Below the pieces are notes generated by a model. The model was not told the origin of the DNA. It did not search any database and saw only the letters and a program-made list of their open reading frames with translations. This document shows, one piece after another, positions 9,396 through 18,507 of a stretch of DNA of 64,000 nucleotides. How positions within the stretch are numbered: position 1 is the stretch's first letter; every line of letters begins with the position of its first letter. The stretch covers positions 586,552 to 650,551 of the forward strand of contig NZ_CANMLT010000001.1 in NCBI RefSeq assembly GCF_947498805.1, given 5' to 3'. The position numbers and the translations under genes were made by a program. Source of the stretch: an uncultured Tenacibaculum sp. (GTDB lineage Bacteria > Bacteroidota > Bacteroidia > Flavobacteriales > Flavobacteriaceae).

Positions 9396-9398
9396 TTT

Positions 9399-11207
9399 AT
9401 GAAAACAACCTATCTTTTTAAGTTAAGTGCTTTAGCATTAACTTTAGTTTTTTCTAATTGTCAGGAGAATACAATAGAAGAAACAAAAACAGTTCAAGCA
9501 TTAAGGAAATCAAGCAAAACAAGTCTTAAGAAAAAAGTACTTGTTGTAGGTTTCGATGGAATGCAACTTGAGAAAATTTCTGAAACGTCAACGCCAAACC
9601 TAGATGAGTTAACAATTGTAAAGGCGTACGCAGGAGGAATTGCAGGAACATCTTCAGAACAAAAAACAAAAAGTGGTCCAAGTTGGACAACCATTTTAAC
9701 GGGGGTGTGGCTAAACAAACATGGAGTTGTAGACAATAATTCCTCTCAAAAATCAAACTCTAAAAGTGTATTTCAATTAATTAAAGAATCAAATTCTGGT
9801 TTAAAAACGGCTAGCGTGGTTACTTGGGCTCCAATACACGATTTTTTTAGAGATCAATTAGGCTTTATAGATTATCATTCAAAAAGTGGAGGAGACGAGA
9901 ATACGGTATCAGGAGCAATTCGTGCAATTAACAATGAAAACTCCGATTTTGTATTTGTGCATTTAGATGATGTAGATGGAGTAGGACACTTTTCAGGGTT
10001 TGGAACTTCGTATAACAACGCTATTACTAGAGCAGATGAACAGTTTGGAAGAATTGTAGCCGAAGTAGAGAAGAGAACAAATGAAGATTGGTTAATCATG
10101 GTAGTTACAGATCATGGTAGAGAATCAAGCGGGTATGGTCATGGAAATCAAACATTAGGAGAAAAAACAATTTTTGTTGGAATGAATAAATCGGGTAATG
10201 AAGAGTTTTCAGGGTATGTAAATACACTTAATTCTGATTTTTCTGGGATTTATGGAAATGTAGCACAAACGGCAATTGTACCATCTGTATTAACACATTT
10301 AGGGATTCCTATTCAAAAAGAATGGCAATTGAATAGCACCTCATTAGTTGGAAATTTAGGGGTAAGAAAAGTGATGATGCAAAATCATAATACACTTTAT
10401 TGGAATTCTACTGCAACAAACACCGTTGAAATTTATAGAAATAATACATTAATAGCAACGGTACCTGCATCACAGGGATCATATACAGATACTAATGCTG
10501 GAGAAGGGATGCTTAACTATACTTTGGTACTGAATGGGCAATCAGGATCTGTTGCATTGAACAATTCAAAAATTATAGCAGGATTAGATTGGAACGATCT
10601 TATAAATAATAGAGCTTATTTCTTTAGAAGTGATAACAAGTATGTTCGTTATAATAAAACGTTAGACAAAGCAGATAGTGGGTATCCTTATGAAACTAAT
10701 AACAGTTCATGGCCAGGTTTAGGGAATTATAGAGATTTGATCAGTGCTGCTTTTAAATGGCACAATCATAAAGGCTATTTCTTCTTAAATGATGGAAGGT
10801 ATTTACGTTATGATATGAACAATGACAGTGTAGATTCAGGATATCCAACAACAATTACTAATGGAAATTGGCCAGGATTAGAACCTTATAAAAATAGTAT
10901 TGTAGCTGCTATTAATTGGAATAATAGCAGAGCATACTTCTTTTTAAATGATGGAAGATATATTAGATATAGTATTTCTAATGATCGAGTAGAGTCAGGG
11001 TATCCAGCTACCATTACTAACGGAAATTGGCCAGGATTAGGAAATTATAAGATGATGATTACTGCGGTTGTAGATTGGAATACTACCTATTGCTATTTTT
11101 TCTTAGATAATAACACCTACATAAAATACAATAAGTTAACAGATAGTGCGGTTTCAGGATACCCTAAACCAATAAATAATAATACTTGGCCAGGACTAAA
11201 TAATTAA
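9399..11207 (+). CDS. Alkaline-phosphatase-superfamily phosphodiesterase lipoprotein with hemopexin repeats
   Basis: A 602-residue protein with a lipoprotein-like signal (probable acylated C21, although the -1 Asn is non-canonical). The catalytic domain (about 45-310) has the nucleotide pyrophosphatase/phosphodiesterase metal set: D53 (GFDGM), nucleophile T97 (SGPSWTT), D193 and H197 (DGVGH), D238 and H239 (TDHG), H248. The C-terminal part (about 395-600) has four hemopexin-like repeats, each with YFF...YxxYN...GYP...WPGL, which probably bind a glycan or metal. By context it may free phosphonates or phosphate from esters at the cell surface, feeding the TonB receptor and the oxidase-phosphonatase pair. 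The substrate is inferred. Confidence 0.83.
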   Translation: MKTTYLFKLSALALTLVFSNCQENTIEETKTVQALRKSSKTSLKKKVLVVGFDGMQLEKISETSTPNLDELTIVKAYAGGIAGTSSEQKTKSGPSWTTILTGVWLNKHGVVDNNSSQKSNSKSVFQLIKESNSGLKTASVVTWAPIHDFFRDQLGFIDYHSKSGGDENTVSGAIRAINNENSDFVFVHLDDVDGVGHFSGFGTSYNNAITRADEQFGRIVAEVEKRTNEDWLIMVVTDHGRESSGYGHGNQTLGEKTIFVGMNKSGNEEFSGYVNTLNSDFSGIYGNVAQTAIVPSVLTHLGIPIQKEWQLNSTSLVGNLGVRKVMMQNHNTLYWNSTATNTVEIYRNNTLIATVPASQGSYTDTNAGEGMLNYTLVLNGQSGSVALNNSKIIAGLDWNDLINNRAYFFRSDNKYVRYNKTLDKADSGYPYETNNSSWPGLGNYRDLISAAFKWHNHKGYFFLNDGRYLRYDMNNDSVDSGYPTTITNGNWPGLEPYKNSIVAAINWNNSRAYFFLNDGRYIRYSISNDRVESGYPATITNGNWPGLGNYKMMITAVVDWNTTYCYFFLDNNTYIKYNKLTDSAVSGYPKPINNNTWPGLNN

Positions 11208-11225
11208 AAGAGGTATGTATAAGAA

Positions 11226-11248
11226 GGGTTCATTATGAACCCTTTTTT
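11226..11248 (+). terminator. Rho-independent terminator, shared by convergent genes
   Basis: GGGTTCA and TGAACCC form a 7-bp stem with a TTA loop, followed by six T residues. It ends the phosphodiesterase transcript and touches the stop codon of the convergent XRE-cupin gene. A-rich sequence on the other side may let it work in both directions. Confidence 0.8.
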
Positions 11249-11822
11249 AATTATTTTCAGAATAAAAGTAAAGTACTAGCATAGTACAATCTTTTTGAGA
11301 TCTATTCACAGGAACATGAGGAATTCTCCCGTCAAAATATAGAGAGTCTCCTTCAATAACTGTTACTTCTTCGTTGTCTATTAAATAAGTACATTCTCCA
11401 CTAAGTATATACTTAAATTCCCATGCATCAGTAATTACTTTTTCTCTTTTAGAGTTAGGAGAAATAGTTAATAACACTGCTTCAAATCCAACTGCATTTA
11501 AACTTTTTCCAAAAATTTGATGATAGGTAAAACCTTCTGCTTCAATTTCTTTTTCAATAAGTTGATGCTGCTCTTTAGTTACATGAATATACTTTGCATT
11601 GTTCTTTTTTTCTACTCCTTCAAAAAAAGTACTAGCATCAATCTCAAGCGCTGATATAATTTCTAAAAAAACAGGTAGAGAAGGAATGGTTCTACCATTT
11701 TCAATTCTAGAAATTAAGCCATTTGAAACATTGGCATTATTAGCAAGAGTATTTATTGTAATGCCTTGCTTTTTTCGAATTTCTTTTATGCGTTTTCCAA
11801 TACCTATAAGGAAATTATCCAT
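11247..11822 (-). CDS. XRE-family regulator with C-terminal cupin domain
   Basis: A 191-residue protein with an N-terminal HTH_3 domain (IGKRIKEIRKKQGITI through the recognition helix VSNGLISRIENG, about residues 6-60) and a C-terminal cupin (about 110-185, YILSGECTYLIDNEE, then FDGRIPHVPVN). This architecture is common in local regulators that sense a small metabolite in the cupin pocket. It is convergent with the phosphodiesterase gene and is the only regulator inside the phosphonate cluster, so it is the best candidate to bind the GTTTAC repeats. A similar palindrome lies directly upstream of its own start. Confidence 0.88.
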   Translation of the reverse strand: MDNFLIGIGKRIKEIRKKQGITINTLANNANVSNGLISRIENGRTIPSLPVFLEIISALEIDASTFFEGVEKKNNAKYIHVTKEQHQLIEKEIEAEGFTYHQIFGKSLNAVGFEAVLLTISPNSKREKVITDAWEFKYILSGECTYLIDNEEVTVIEGDSLYFDGRIPHVPVNRSQKDCTMLVLYFYSENN

Positions 11823-11824
11823 GG

Positions 11825-11836
11825 GTAAAAATTTAC
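11825..11836. promoter_or_regulatory. GTAAA-AA-TTTAC palindrome before the XRE-cupin gene
   Basis: A 12-base palindrome 2 bases upstream of the regulator's start codon (gene on the minus strand). It resembles the GTAAAC/GTTTAC half-sites elsewhere in the cluster and could mediate autoregulation. Palindromes this AT-rich can arise by chance. Confidence 0.3.
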
Positions 11837-11922
11837 GTACTAAAGTATTAATTTTTCCTATTTGTAAAAAAGAAAATAAGAGAGAGTTTTATGAATGTTT
11901 TTTAAAAGTCTACGAGGCTTAA

Positions 11923-13140
11923 TTATCTTCTTCTATTAGCTAATAATGGGGGCGGTTCTCCTTTAAAAGGGTTCCATCTAGAAATACTTTTAGCTTCCAT
12001 ACCTTGGGCGCGCATTACAGCTCTATCACCATATCGTTCTCTTAGTTTGTCCATTGCGCTATATAAGTTGATAATCTTTTCATCATCATCAAAAAGATCA
12101 ATTTGATGAGCACCTTCAACCAAATGTGAAAATCGAACACCCACAAGACGAACGAGCATTCTTCTTTTGTAAAGTTTTTTATAGAGCTCTTTAACAATAG
12201 GAATTATTTTATGATCAGCAGCACTATAAGGAATGCGTTGTTGCTGGGTATAGGTTTGGAAATCGGAATATCGTATTTTAAAAGTAATACATGCAGTAAG
12301 TTTATTTCCGCGTCGTAATTGGTAAGCTAAGTTCTCGGCCATAGCCACAATAATGCTTTCTAATTTTCTAACATCTGTGGTGTCTTTATCAAAAGTACGT
12401 TCGGTAGAGATTGATTTTCGTTCATGGTATTGTACAACAGGACTGTTATCGATACCATTTGCTTTTTTCCAAATAGCAACTCCGTTTTTTCCAAATACTC
12501 TCGACATCATTTCAATAGGCATTTCTTGAATAGATTTAATTCTTTTCAATCCTAAATCGCAAAGAGATCTGTAGGTAACTTCACCAACCATAGGAATTTT
12601 CTTTACAGAAAGAGGAGAGAGAAACGGTTTTTCACTGCCTTTATCAATTTTAATTTGATTGTTGGGTTTTGCTTCTCCCGTAGCAATTTTAGAGACCGTT
12701 TTATTAATAGAGTGTCCAAATGAAATAGGAAGTCCGGTTTCTTTAATGATTTTTTGTCGGAGCTCTGTAGCTAATTTATGACAACCAAAGAATTTATCCA
12801 TTCCAGTTAAATCTATATAGAATTCATCTACAGAGGTCTTTTCATATAGAGGAACCGATTCTTTGATTACTTCGGTAACTAAATTAGAATACTTAGAATA
12901 AATTTGAGAGTTTCCCCGAATAATAATAGCTTCAGGACATAATTGCTTTGCCATTCGCATAGGCATAGCAGAATGAATTCCGAAAGTTCTGGCTTCGTAA
13001 CTACAAGAAGCTACGACACCTCTGTCGGAGGTACCACCTATAAGGATGGGTTTGCCAATTAATTTACTATCTAATAATCGTTCACAAGAAACAAAGAAAG
13101 TATCGAGATCCATATGTACAATTGATCTTTGTGTACTCAT
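11923..13140 (-). CDS. dinB: Y-family DNA polymerase IV
   Basis: A 405-residue Y-family translesion polymerase. Catalytic acidic residues are in HMDLDTFFVSCE near the N-terminus and in SVDEFYIDLTG (about residues 104-114); the fingers motif is ASCSYEARTFGI, and the helix-hairpin-helix (KIPMVGEVTYRSL) and little-finger domains follow. Its start overlaps the stop of the upstream dnaE-type gene by 4 bases (13137-13140), so the two are translationally coupled. It would bypass damaged bases with reduced fidelity, with the partner polymerase extending. The divergent LexA-like gene indicates damage-inducible control. Confidence 0.95.
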   Translation of the reverse strand: MSTQRSIVHMDLDTFFVSCERLLDSKLIGKPILIGGTSDRGVVASCSYEARTFGIHSAMPMRMAKQLCPEAIIIRGNSQIYSKYSNLVTEVIKESVPLYEKTSVDEFYIDLTGMDKFFGCHKLATELRQKIIKETGLPISFGHSINKTVSKIATGEAKPNNQIKIDKGSEKPFLSPLSVKKIPMVGEVTYRSLCDLGLKRIKSIQEMPIEMMSRVFGKNGVAIWKKANGIDNSPVVQYHERKSISTERTFDKDTTDVRKLESIIVAMAENLAYQLRRGNKLTACITFKIRYSDFQTYTQQQRIPYSAADHKIIPIVKELYKKLYKRRMLVRLVGVRFSHLVEGAHQIDLFDDDEKIINLYSAMDKLRERYGDRAVMRAQGMEAKSISRWNPFKGEPPPLLANRRR

Positions 13141-16130
13141 AATATGCTTTTTTTAGGTTTAGGGCGTTGTGCTTTTCTACTGTCTGCATATCGGGGATCT
13201 TCTATAATGGCAAGGCGTTGCATTGTTTTTGTTTCAATAGAAATACAATCAAACTCCTCTATAACTTTACCTGTTATTCGGTAGATGCCTTTACCTCTAA
13301 ATGGAAATTTTTTAGCCTCTGGTGGAAAGTGAACCGTATCAATAAAATCACCTTCGAGATCTAAAAATGTTCCAAAGTACATTTGTTGTCCTTTTGAAGT
13401 GCTTGTCTTTTTTATAGTAACCAAATACCCTTCAATAGTAATATACCTTCCTGTATAATGTGGAAGCATTTTAGCGCGAATAGGGTGAAGTTTTTTTTCT
13501 ACAAGAAGACTAAAAGGACTTGATAATGGAAACCCTAATAACTCAATTTGATCAAAGGCATTTTCTAATTGAGTAGAGTTTAACTTAGGGATCTCATAAT
13601 GTACTTTTTCTACTTGAAATAGGGATATATGAAATTCATCAACCGTTACATTGTTAATTTTCATATGTGCTTCCCATAAGAGTTCTCTTTTGTGTTTTTT
13701 AGAAAAACGAAAAGCATCTATTTTTATTAAAATAGTAATCTGTTCTACAGAAATAGGAACACGTTCTATGAAATCATCTAAAGAAGTAAAAGCACCATTG
13801 GCATTTCTTTCTACTAAAATTTTTTGAATAGTTTTTGCTTCTAAAGATTGTAAAAAACGAAAACCAAGATAAATATCTTTCCTTTGAATAATAGCTAAAT
13901 ATTCACTTGTATTAATGCAAGGAGCATGAATAATACCTCCATGTAATCGAGCTTCATGAATGTATAATTCAATACTATAAAAACCTCCTGAATTATTAAT
14001 AGTAGCTACCATGTATTCTAGAGGATAATAGGCTTTTAAAAATAAACTTTGATAGCTTTCTACAGCATAAGAAGCAGAATGTCCTTTCGCAAAAGCATAT
14101 CCAGCAAAACTTTCTATTTGTCTCCATACATCTTTGGTCAGTTCAAAACTCTTTCCTGAGTTTCTACAATTATCAAAAAACTGTTGTTTTACTTTTAAGA
14201 ACTCCTCACGAGATCGAAATTTCCCTGACATTCCACGGCGTAACATATCGGCTTCTCCCAAGGTAAGGCCTCCAAAATAATGTGCTACTTTAATCACATC
14301 TTCTTGGTATACCATAACTCCATAAGTTTCTGGCATAATATCTAGTAGTACAGGGTGTGCATCTTTTCTTCTATTGGGATATCTGAAGCGTAAAATATAT
14401 TCACGCATCATACCCGATTTAGCTACTCCAGGTCTAATTACCGAACTAGCGGCTACTAATCCTAAATAATGATCTACTTGTAGTTTCTTAAGTAGCATTC
14501 TCATAGCTGGAGACTCTACATAAAAACAACCAATAGCTTTCGCGTTTTTTAATAGGTATTTAATTCGAACATCTTCTTTAAACTTTGCAATATTATGAAT
14601 GTCAATAGGAGGGAGTTCAGGGTGATTATTAGCTACAATTGACACCGTATCTTTAATTTTCCCTAGACCGCGCTGACTAAGAATATCAAATTTATACAAA
14701 CCAATATCTTCAGCAACGACCATATCTATGTGGGTGGTTGCAAAACCTTTAGGAGGCATAAAAGTTGCACAGTAATGATGTATTGGTTTTTCAGAAATAA
14801 GTATTCCACTGGCATGAATTCCTAGGTAATTAGGAAAACCTTGAATATAGGTACTGTAAATAATTACCAATTGCGATAATTTATCTAAGGTATTATAGTT
14901 GTAGTTTCCAGAAGACAGTAAATCAATTTCACTTTTAGGTAATCCAAAAACCTTTCCCAACTCTCTAATTGCAGCTTTAAACTTAAAAGTATTGTATACA
15001 GTAATTAATGCCGTATTTGGAAATCGGTTAAAGATAAATTCCGTAATATCATCTCTATCTTGCCAAGAAAAATCAATATCAAAATCGGGTGGATTCTTTC
15101 TATAGAGATTGATAAAGCGTTCAAAATATAGGTCTAGTTCAATAGGATCTACATCGGTAATTCTTAAAAGGTAGGCAATAATACTGTTGGCTCCACTACC
15201 TCTTCCAACATAAAAATAACCTTTAGAACGAGCGTATTTGAGTATTTTCCAATTGATTAAAAAGTAAGAAACAAAGCCCTTTTCTTTTATAATTTCTAAT
15301 TCTTTATCAATTCTTTCAAATACCTGTGAATCAGGTTGTGGATAGCGATACTTAATTCCATTAAGACTCAGTTTCTTTAAAAGTTTATAGTCTAAAACTT
15401 CATTTCCTGTATATGATTTTTGATTGTTTGGAGTATTTTCAGAGAAATCAAAATCAATAGAACATTTTGAAAAGAGTTCCTGTGTATTTGCAATAATTTG
15501 CGGATACTCTTCAAAATAGGTTAGCAATTCTTCTTTTGAAATAAACTGATGTGTTTCTTTACCTTGTTCGGTAGTTTCTAAACGACTTAAAAGTTCGTTG
15601 TTATCAATAGCTCTCAATAATCTATGCGTATTAAAACCTTTTTTATTTTGAAAACTTACGGTATGAAGAATTACAAGTTTATCTAATTTGTTTTTCCATT
15701 TTGAAAAAGGAAGTCGTGTTAATTCAGTATGAGAAATACCTATAAATTCATTAGAGGCTAATTCAAATTCTATGCTTTTTTCAAAAGGGTATATAACAAA
15801 TGTATGAGCTAGGCTTTTGGCTCTTGTAGGAATCTCTAAATTCTCCTGATGCAAAAATTCAGAGAGGTAGGTGTTTATATTTTGAAAACCGCTATTATTT
15901 TGAGCAATTAAAACAAACTCTTGATAAGCCTTATTACGAAAATCTACCCCTACCAAAGGAGTAATGTTATATTTTGGAGCCAATCGTATAAACTCTAAAC
16001 AAGCAGCAGTATTATTAATGTCGGTTAAAGTAATGGTGTTGATCTTCATGTTTTTAGCAAGCTCTAACAACTCTTCAGTGCTCATGGAACCATAACGTAA
16101 ACTGTAATATGTATGACAATTTATAAACAT
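13137..16130 (-). CDS. DNA polymerase III alpha-type subunit (DnaE-like, SOS cassette)
   Basis: A 997-residue C-family polymerase, shorter than the replicative DnaE (about 1150 or more) and close to DnaE2-type proteins. The N-terminal PHP domain begins NCHTYYSLRYGS; the catalytic Asp cluster is PPDFDIDF (about residue 355), with a further Asp in YKFDILSQRG; helix-hairpin-helix and OB-fold regions are near the C-terminus. It is coupled to dinB and faces a LexA-like repressor across a 51-base operator region, analogous to the imuB-dnaE2 mutasome cassette of proteobacteria. Expected role: damage-inducible translesion synthesis. A separate replicative dnaE should exist elsewhere. Confidence 0.92.
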   Translation of the reverse strand: MFINCHTYYSLRYGSMSTEELLELAKNMKINTITLTDINNTAACLEFIRLAPKYNITPLVGVDFRNKAYQEFVLIAQNNSGFQNINTYLSEFLHQENLEIPTRAKSLAHTFVIYPFEKSIEFELASNEFIGISHTELTRLPFSKWKNKLDKLVILHTVSFQNKKGFNTHRLLRAIDNNELLSRLETTEQGKETHQFISKEELLTYFEEYPQIIANTQELFSKCSIDFDFSENTPNNQKSYTGNEVLDYKLLKKLSLNGIKYRYPQPDSQVFERIDKELEIIKEKGFVSYFLINWKILKYARSKGYFYVGRGSGANSIIAYLLRITDVDPIELDLYFERFINLYRKNPPDFDIDFSWQDRDDITEFIFNRFPNTALITVYNTFKFKAAIRELGKVFGLPKSEIDLLSSGNYNYNTLDKLSQLVIIYSTYIQGFPNYLGIHASGILISEKPIHHYCATFMPPKGFATTHIDMVVAEDIGLYKFDILSQRGLGKIKDTVSIVANNHPELPPIDIHNIAKFKEDVRIKYLLKNAKAIGCFYVESPAMRMLLKKLQVDHYLGLVAASSVIRPGVAKSGMMREYILRFRYPNRRKDAHPVLLDIMPETYGVMVYQEDVIKVAHYFGGLTLGEADMLRRGMSGKFRSREEFLKVKQQFFDNCRNSGKSFELTKDVWRQIESFAGYAFAKGHSASYAVESYQSLFLKAYYPLEYMVATINNSGGFYSIELYIHEARLHGGIIHAPCINTSEYLAIIQRKDIYLGFRFLQSLEAKTIQKILVERNANGAFTSLDDFIERVPISVEQITILIKIDAFRFSKKHKRELLWEAHMKINNVTVDEFHISLFQVEKVHYEIPKLNSTQLENAFDQIELLGFPLSSPFSLLVEKKLHPIRAKMLPHYTGRYITIEGYLVTIKKTSTSKGQQMYFGTFLDLEGDFIDTVHFPPEAKKFPFRGKGIYRITGKVIEEFDCISIETKTMQRLAIIEDPRYADSRKAQRPKPKKSIL

Positions 16131-16181
16131 GCTACAAAATTAAGTACAAATTGTAGCAAAGATTGCTTATATTTGTAGCAA
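16131..16181. promoter_or_regulatory. Divergent promoter/operator of the SOS cassette
   Basis: The 51 bases between the divergent dnaE-type and LexA-like genes hold three TTGTAGC-type half-sites: GCTACAA at 16131-16137, TTGTAGCA at 16151-16158 and TTGTAGCA at 16173-16180. The middle one is the right arm of TACAA-A-TTGTA (16145-16155). A -7 box TATATTTG lies at 16168-16175, with the third half-site overlapping it. The repressor gene starts at 16182, so its mRNA would have almost no leader. The likely ligand is the S24 repressor itself. Confidence 0.65.
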
Positions 16182-16952
16182 ATGAAAAATATAGCAAAAA
16201 ACATCCGTCATTTACGTAAGCTAAAAAGCATTACACAAGAGCAGTTTGCTGATGATGTGTCTATTACTCGTTCTCGAGTTTCTTCTTATGAAGAAGGCCG
16301 ATCAGAACCTCCTATTGAAACATTAATAAACTTTTCAAACTATTTTAATTTACCAATAGATATTTTGGTAAAGAATGATTTGACCTATGCTACAGATACC
16401 TCATTTATAGAAATAGGTAATCAGCGTGTGTTATTTCCAATTGCGGTAGATAATACCAATGAAAATATGATTGAGGTAGTGCCTACAGAAGCTTCAGCAG
16501 GGTATCTTTTAGGATATGACGATCCAGAATATATTGAGCAATTACAAAAAATAAAACTTCCATTTTTGCCTGTGGGAAAACATCGCGCATTTCCTATTAA
16601 AGGAGATTCTATGCATCCTATGAAAGATGGTTCGTATGTAATAGCAAGCTTTGTTGAAAATGTAAGAGATGTAAAGGATGGAACATCGTATATCATTGTT
16701 ACCAAGAATGATGGAATGACTTACAAGCGTTTGTATAATAAAATAGAGGAGAGTAATACTTTATTACTTGTACCTGATAATAAAAACTATGCATCGTATA
16801 ATGTTCCAGTAGCTGAGGTGGTTGAGTTATGGGAGTTTACTTGTAGTATTAATACACAAGAATATGATGAAAGAGATTTAAAAATAAGTAGTATAGCCAA
16901 TATGCTTACACAGTTAGGAGTAGAATTAGAGTCATTAGCCAAGCTTCAATAA
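16182..16952 (+). CDS. LexA-like XRE/S24 peptidase repressor
   Basis: A 256-residue protein with an XRE-type helix-turn-helix (about residues 5-60; ITRSRVSSYEEGRSEP) and an S24 self-cleaving peptidase domain. The Ala-Gly cleavage bond is A106-G107 in EASAGYLL, the nucleophile is S143 (KGDSMHP) and the general base K182 (MTYKRL). It therefore resembles phage-CI-type or LexA-like repressors that cleave themselves on RecA filaments. It is divergent from the dnaE-dinB pair, with shared half-sites in between, and its stop overlaps the ATG of the nuclease gene (TAATG at 16950-16954). Not the winged-helix LexA of proteobacteria. Confidence 0.92.
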   Translation: MKNIAKNIRHLRKLKSITQEQFADDVSITRSRVSSYEEGRSEPPIETLINFSNYFNLPIDILVKNDLTYATDTSFIEIGNQRVLFPIAVDNTNENMIEVVPTEASAGYLLGYDDPEYIEQLQKIKLPFLPVGKHRAFPIKGDSMHPMKDGSYVIASFVENVRDVKDGTSYIIVTKNDGMTYKRLYNKIEESNTLLLVPDNKNYASYNVPVAEVVELWEFTCSINTQEYDERDLKISSIANMLTQLGVELESLAKLQ

Positions 16953-18364
16953 TGAATTATGCAATAGTTGATATAGAAACTGACGGAGGAGTAAAAATTA
17001 CCGAAATAAGTATTTTTATTTTCGATGGAGAAAAGGTAATTGATGAATTTACCACATTGATTAATCCTGGAACTAATATTCCTGGGTTTATTACACAGCT
17101 TACGGGAATTACCAACTTTATGGTTAAGAATAGCCCTAAGTTTGAGGAAGTGGCTAAAAAGATTTATCAGATTACAGAAGGATGTGTTTTTGTAGCTCAT
17201 AATGTAAATTTCGATTATGGAATTATAGGAAAAGAGTTTAAATCATTAGGCTTAACTTATCGAAGAAAGAAACTTTGTACAGTTCGATTATCAAGAAAAT
17301 TATTGCCTAATAAAAAATCGTACAGCTTAGGGAAGTTATGTGTTTCGGAAGGAATTACGATTGCAGATAGACACCGAGCAAGGGGAGATGCCGAAGCAAC
17401 AGTTATTTTGTTTCAAAAGTTGATAGAAAAAGATAGGGTAGATGATTTTAAGATTATTAATTCCTTTTTAAACCCTAGATCTAAAGAAGCAACCTTACCT
17501 CCTTTATTAGCGAAAGAAGTTTTTGATGGTTTATCACAAAAACACGGAGTTTATTATTTCTGGAATAAAGATAAAGAGATCATCTATGTAGGAAAAGCTA
17601 ATAATATCAAGCAACGAGTATTAAGTCATTTTCACGATAAGAAAAAGAAAGAAATACTCATGTGCATGGAAACAGCAAACATTACCTATACCGAAACTGG
17701 AAATGAGTTATTAGCACTTTTATTAGAATCGGCAGAAATTAAGCGATTGTTTCCTAAGTATAACAGAGCTCAGAGAAGAAAGCAACATAGTTATGCATTG
17801 TTTAGCTATTATGATAGAAAAGGAATTCTTCATTTAGCGTGGAATAATTTAAAAATGGTCAACAAACCACTTATGAAGTTTTATACGCTTACAGAAGCAC
17901 GAAATTTTGTAGAACGTCTGTGTAGCACTTTTGAATTATGCCCTAAATATTGTCATTTGCAAACCAATGTAAGTAGCTGTTTTCATTATCAAATTAAAGA
18001 ATGTAGAGGTATTTGTAGAGAAGAGGAAGCCATAGAAAATTACAATAGTCGTGTAATAGCAGCAATAACTTCTTTAGCTTTTGATAACAAAGATTTTGTT
18101 GTACATGAAGCAGGAAGAGAAGAAAATGAGATAGGCTATGCTTTAGTAGTGAATAATATTTACAAAGGATATGGTTATTTAAAAAAACAGAAAAGCTATA
18201 CCTCAAAAGATTACCAAGAAAATCTACAAAGTCAATCTGATAATCAAGATGTACGAAGAATACTAAATGCTTATTTAAAAAAGAATTCAGAAGCAGTTAT
18301 TGAAATAGATGCAAATTCTTTTCAAGAAGATACTGTAATAGAATTGGAATTTAAGTTTGAGTAG
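16952..18364 (+). CDS. DnaQ-like 3'-5' exonuclease fused to GIY-YIG nuclease (Cho/UvrC-like)
   Basis: A 470-residue two-nuclease protein. The N-terminal DEDDh exonuclease (about 1-165) shows IVDIETDG, AHNVNFDYG and HRARGDAEAT. The central GIY-YIG domain (about 190-280) reads HGVYYFWNKDKEIIYVGKANNIKQR, like the N-terminal nuclease of UvrC and Cho. The C-terminal part has a Cys-rich stretch (CPKYCHLQTNVSSC). This exonuclease-GIY-YIG architecture is known as a UvrC-homologous 3' incision or editing enzyme. Its coupling to the LexA-like repressor by a one-base overlap suggests damage-induced repair alongside the translesion polymerases. Confidence 0.9.
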   Translation: MNYAIVDIETDGGVKITEISIFIFDGEKVIDEFTTLINPGTNIPGFITQLTGITNFMVKNSPKFEEVAKKIYQITEGCVFVAHNVNFDYGIIGKEFKSLGLTYRRKKLCTVRLSRKLLPNKKSYSLGKLCVSEGITIADRHRARGDAEATVILFQKLIEKDRVDDFKIINSFLNPRSKEATLPPLLAKEVFDGLSQKHGVYYFWNKDKEIIYVGKANNIKQRVLSHFHDKKKKEILMCMETANITYTETGNELLALLLESAEIKRLFPKYNRAQRRKQHSYALFSYYDRKGILHLAWNNLKMVNKPLMKFYTLTEARNFVERLCSTFELCPKYCHLQTNVSSCFHYQIKECRGICREEEAIENYNSRVIAAITSLAFDNKDFVVHEAGREENEIGYALVVNNIYKGYGYLKKQKSYTSKDYQENLQSQSDNQDVRRILNAYLKKNSEAVIEIDANSFQEDTVIELEFKFE

Positions 18365-18448
18365 TATTATTGATATCATCTAAAAAGTTAGTTTTCTTTT
18401 ACTTCTTAATAATAACTTTATAAACAGAAATTTGTATTTTGTATGGTG

Positions 18449-18456
18449 TATATTTG
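18449..18456 (+). promoter_or_regulatory. Candidate -7 box TATATTTG
   Basis: This matches TAnnTTTG and lies 52 bases before the TPR-HTH gene. A TTTG at 18431-18434 is 14 bases upstream, which is shorter than the usual -33 spacing. Confidence 0.4.
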
Positions 18457-18507
18457 TTTTTAAATGAATAGCATTTCATCTTATTTACCCTCTACTCTTA
18501 ATTCATT

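Noticed and set aside
11599..11922. 107-codon plus-strand ORF opposite the XRE-cupin gene
   Set aside because: It overlaps the conserved HTH coding region in antisense and has no protein-like features.
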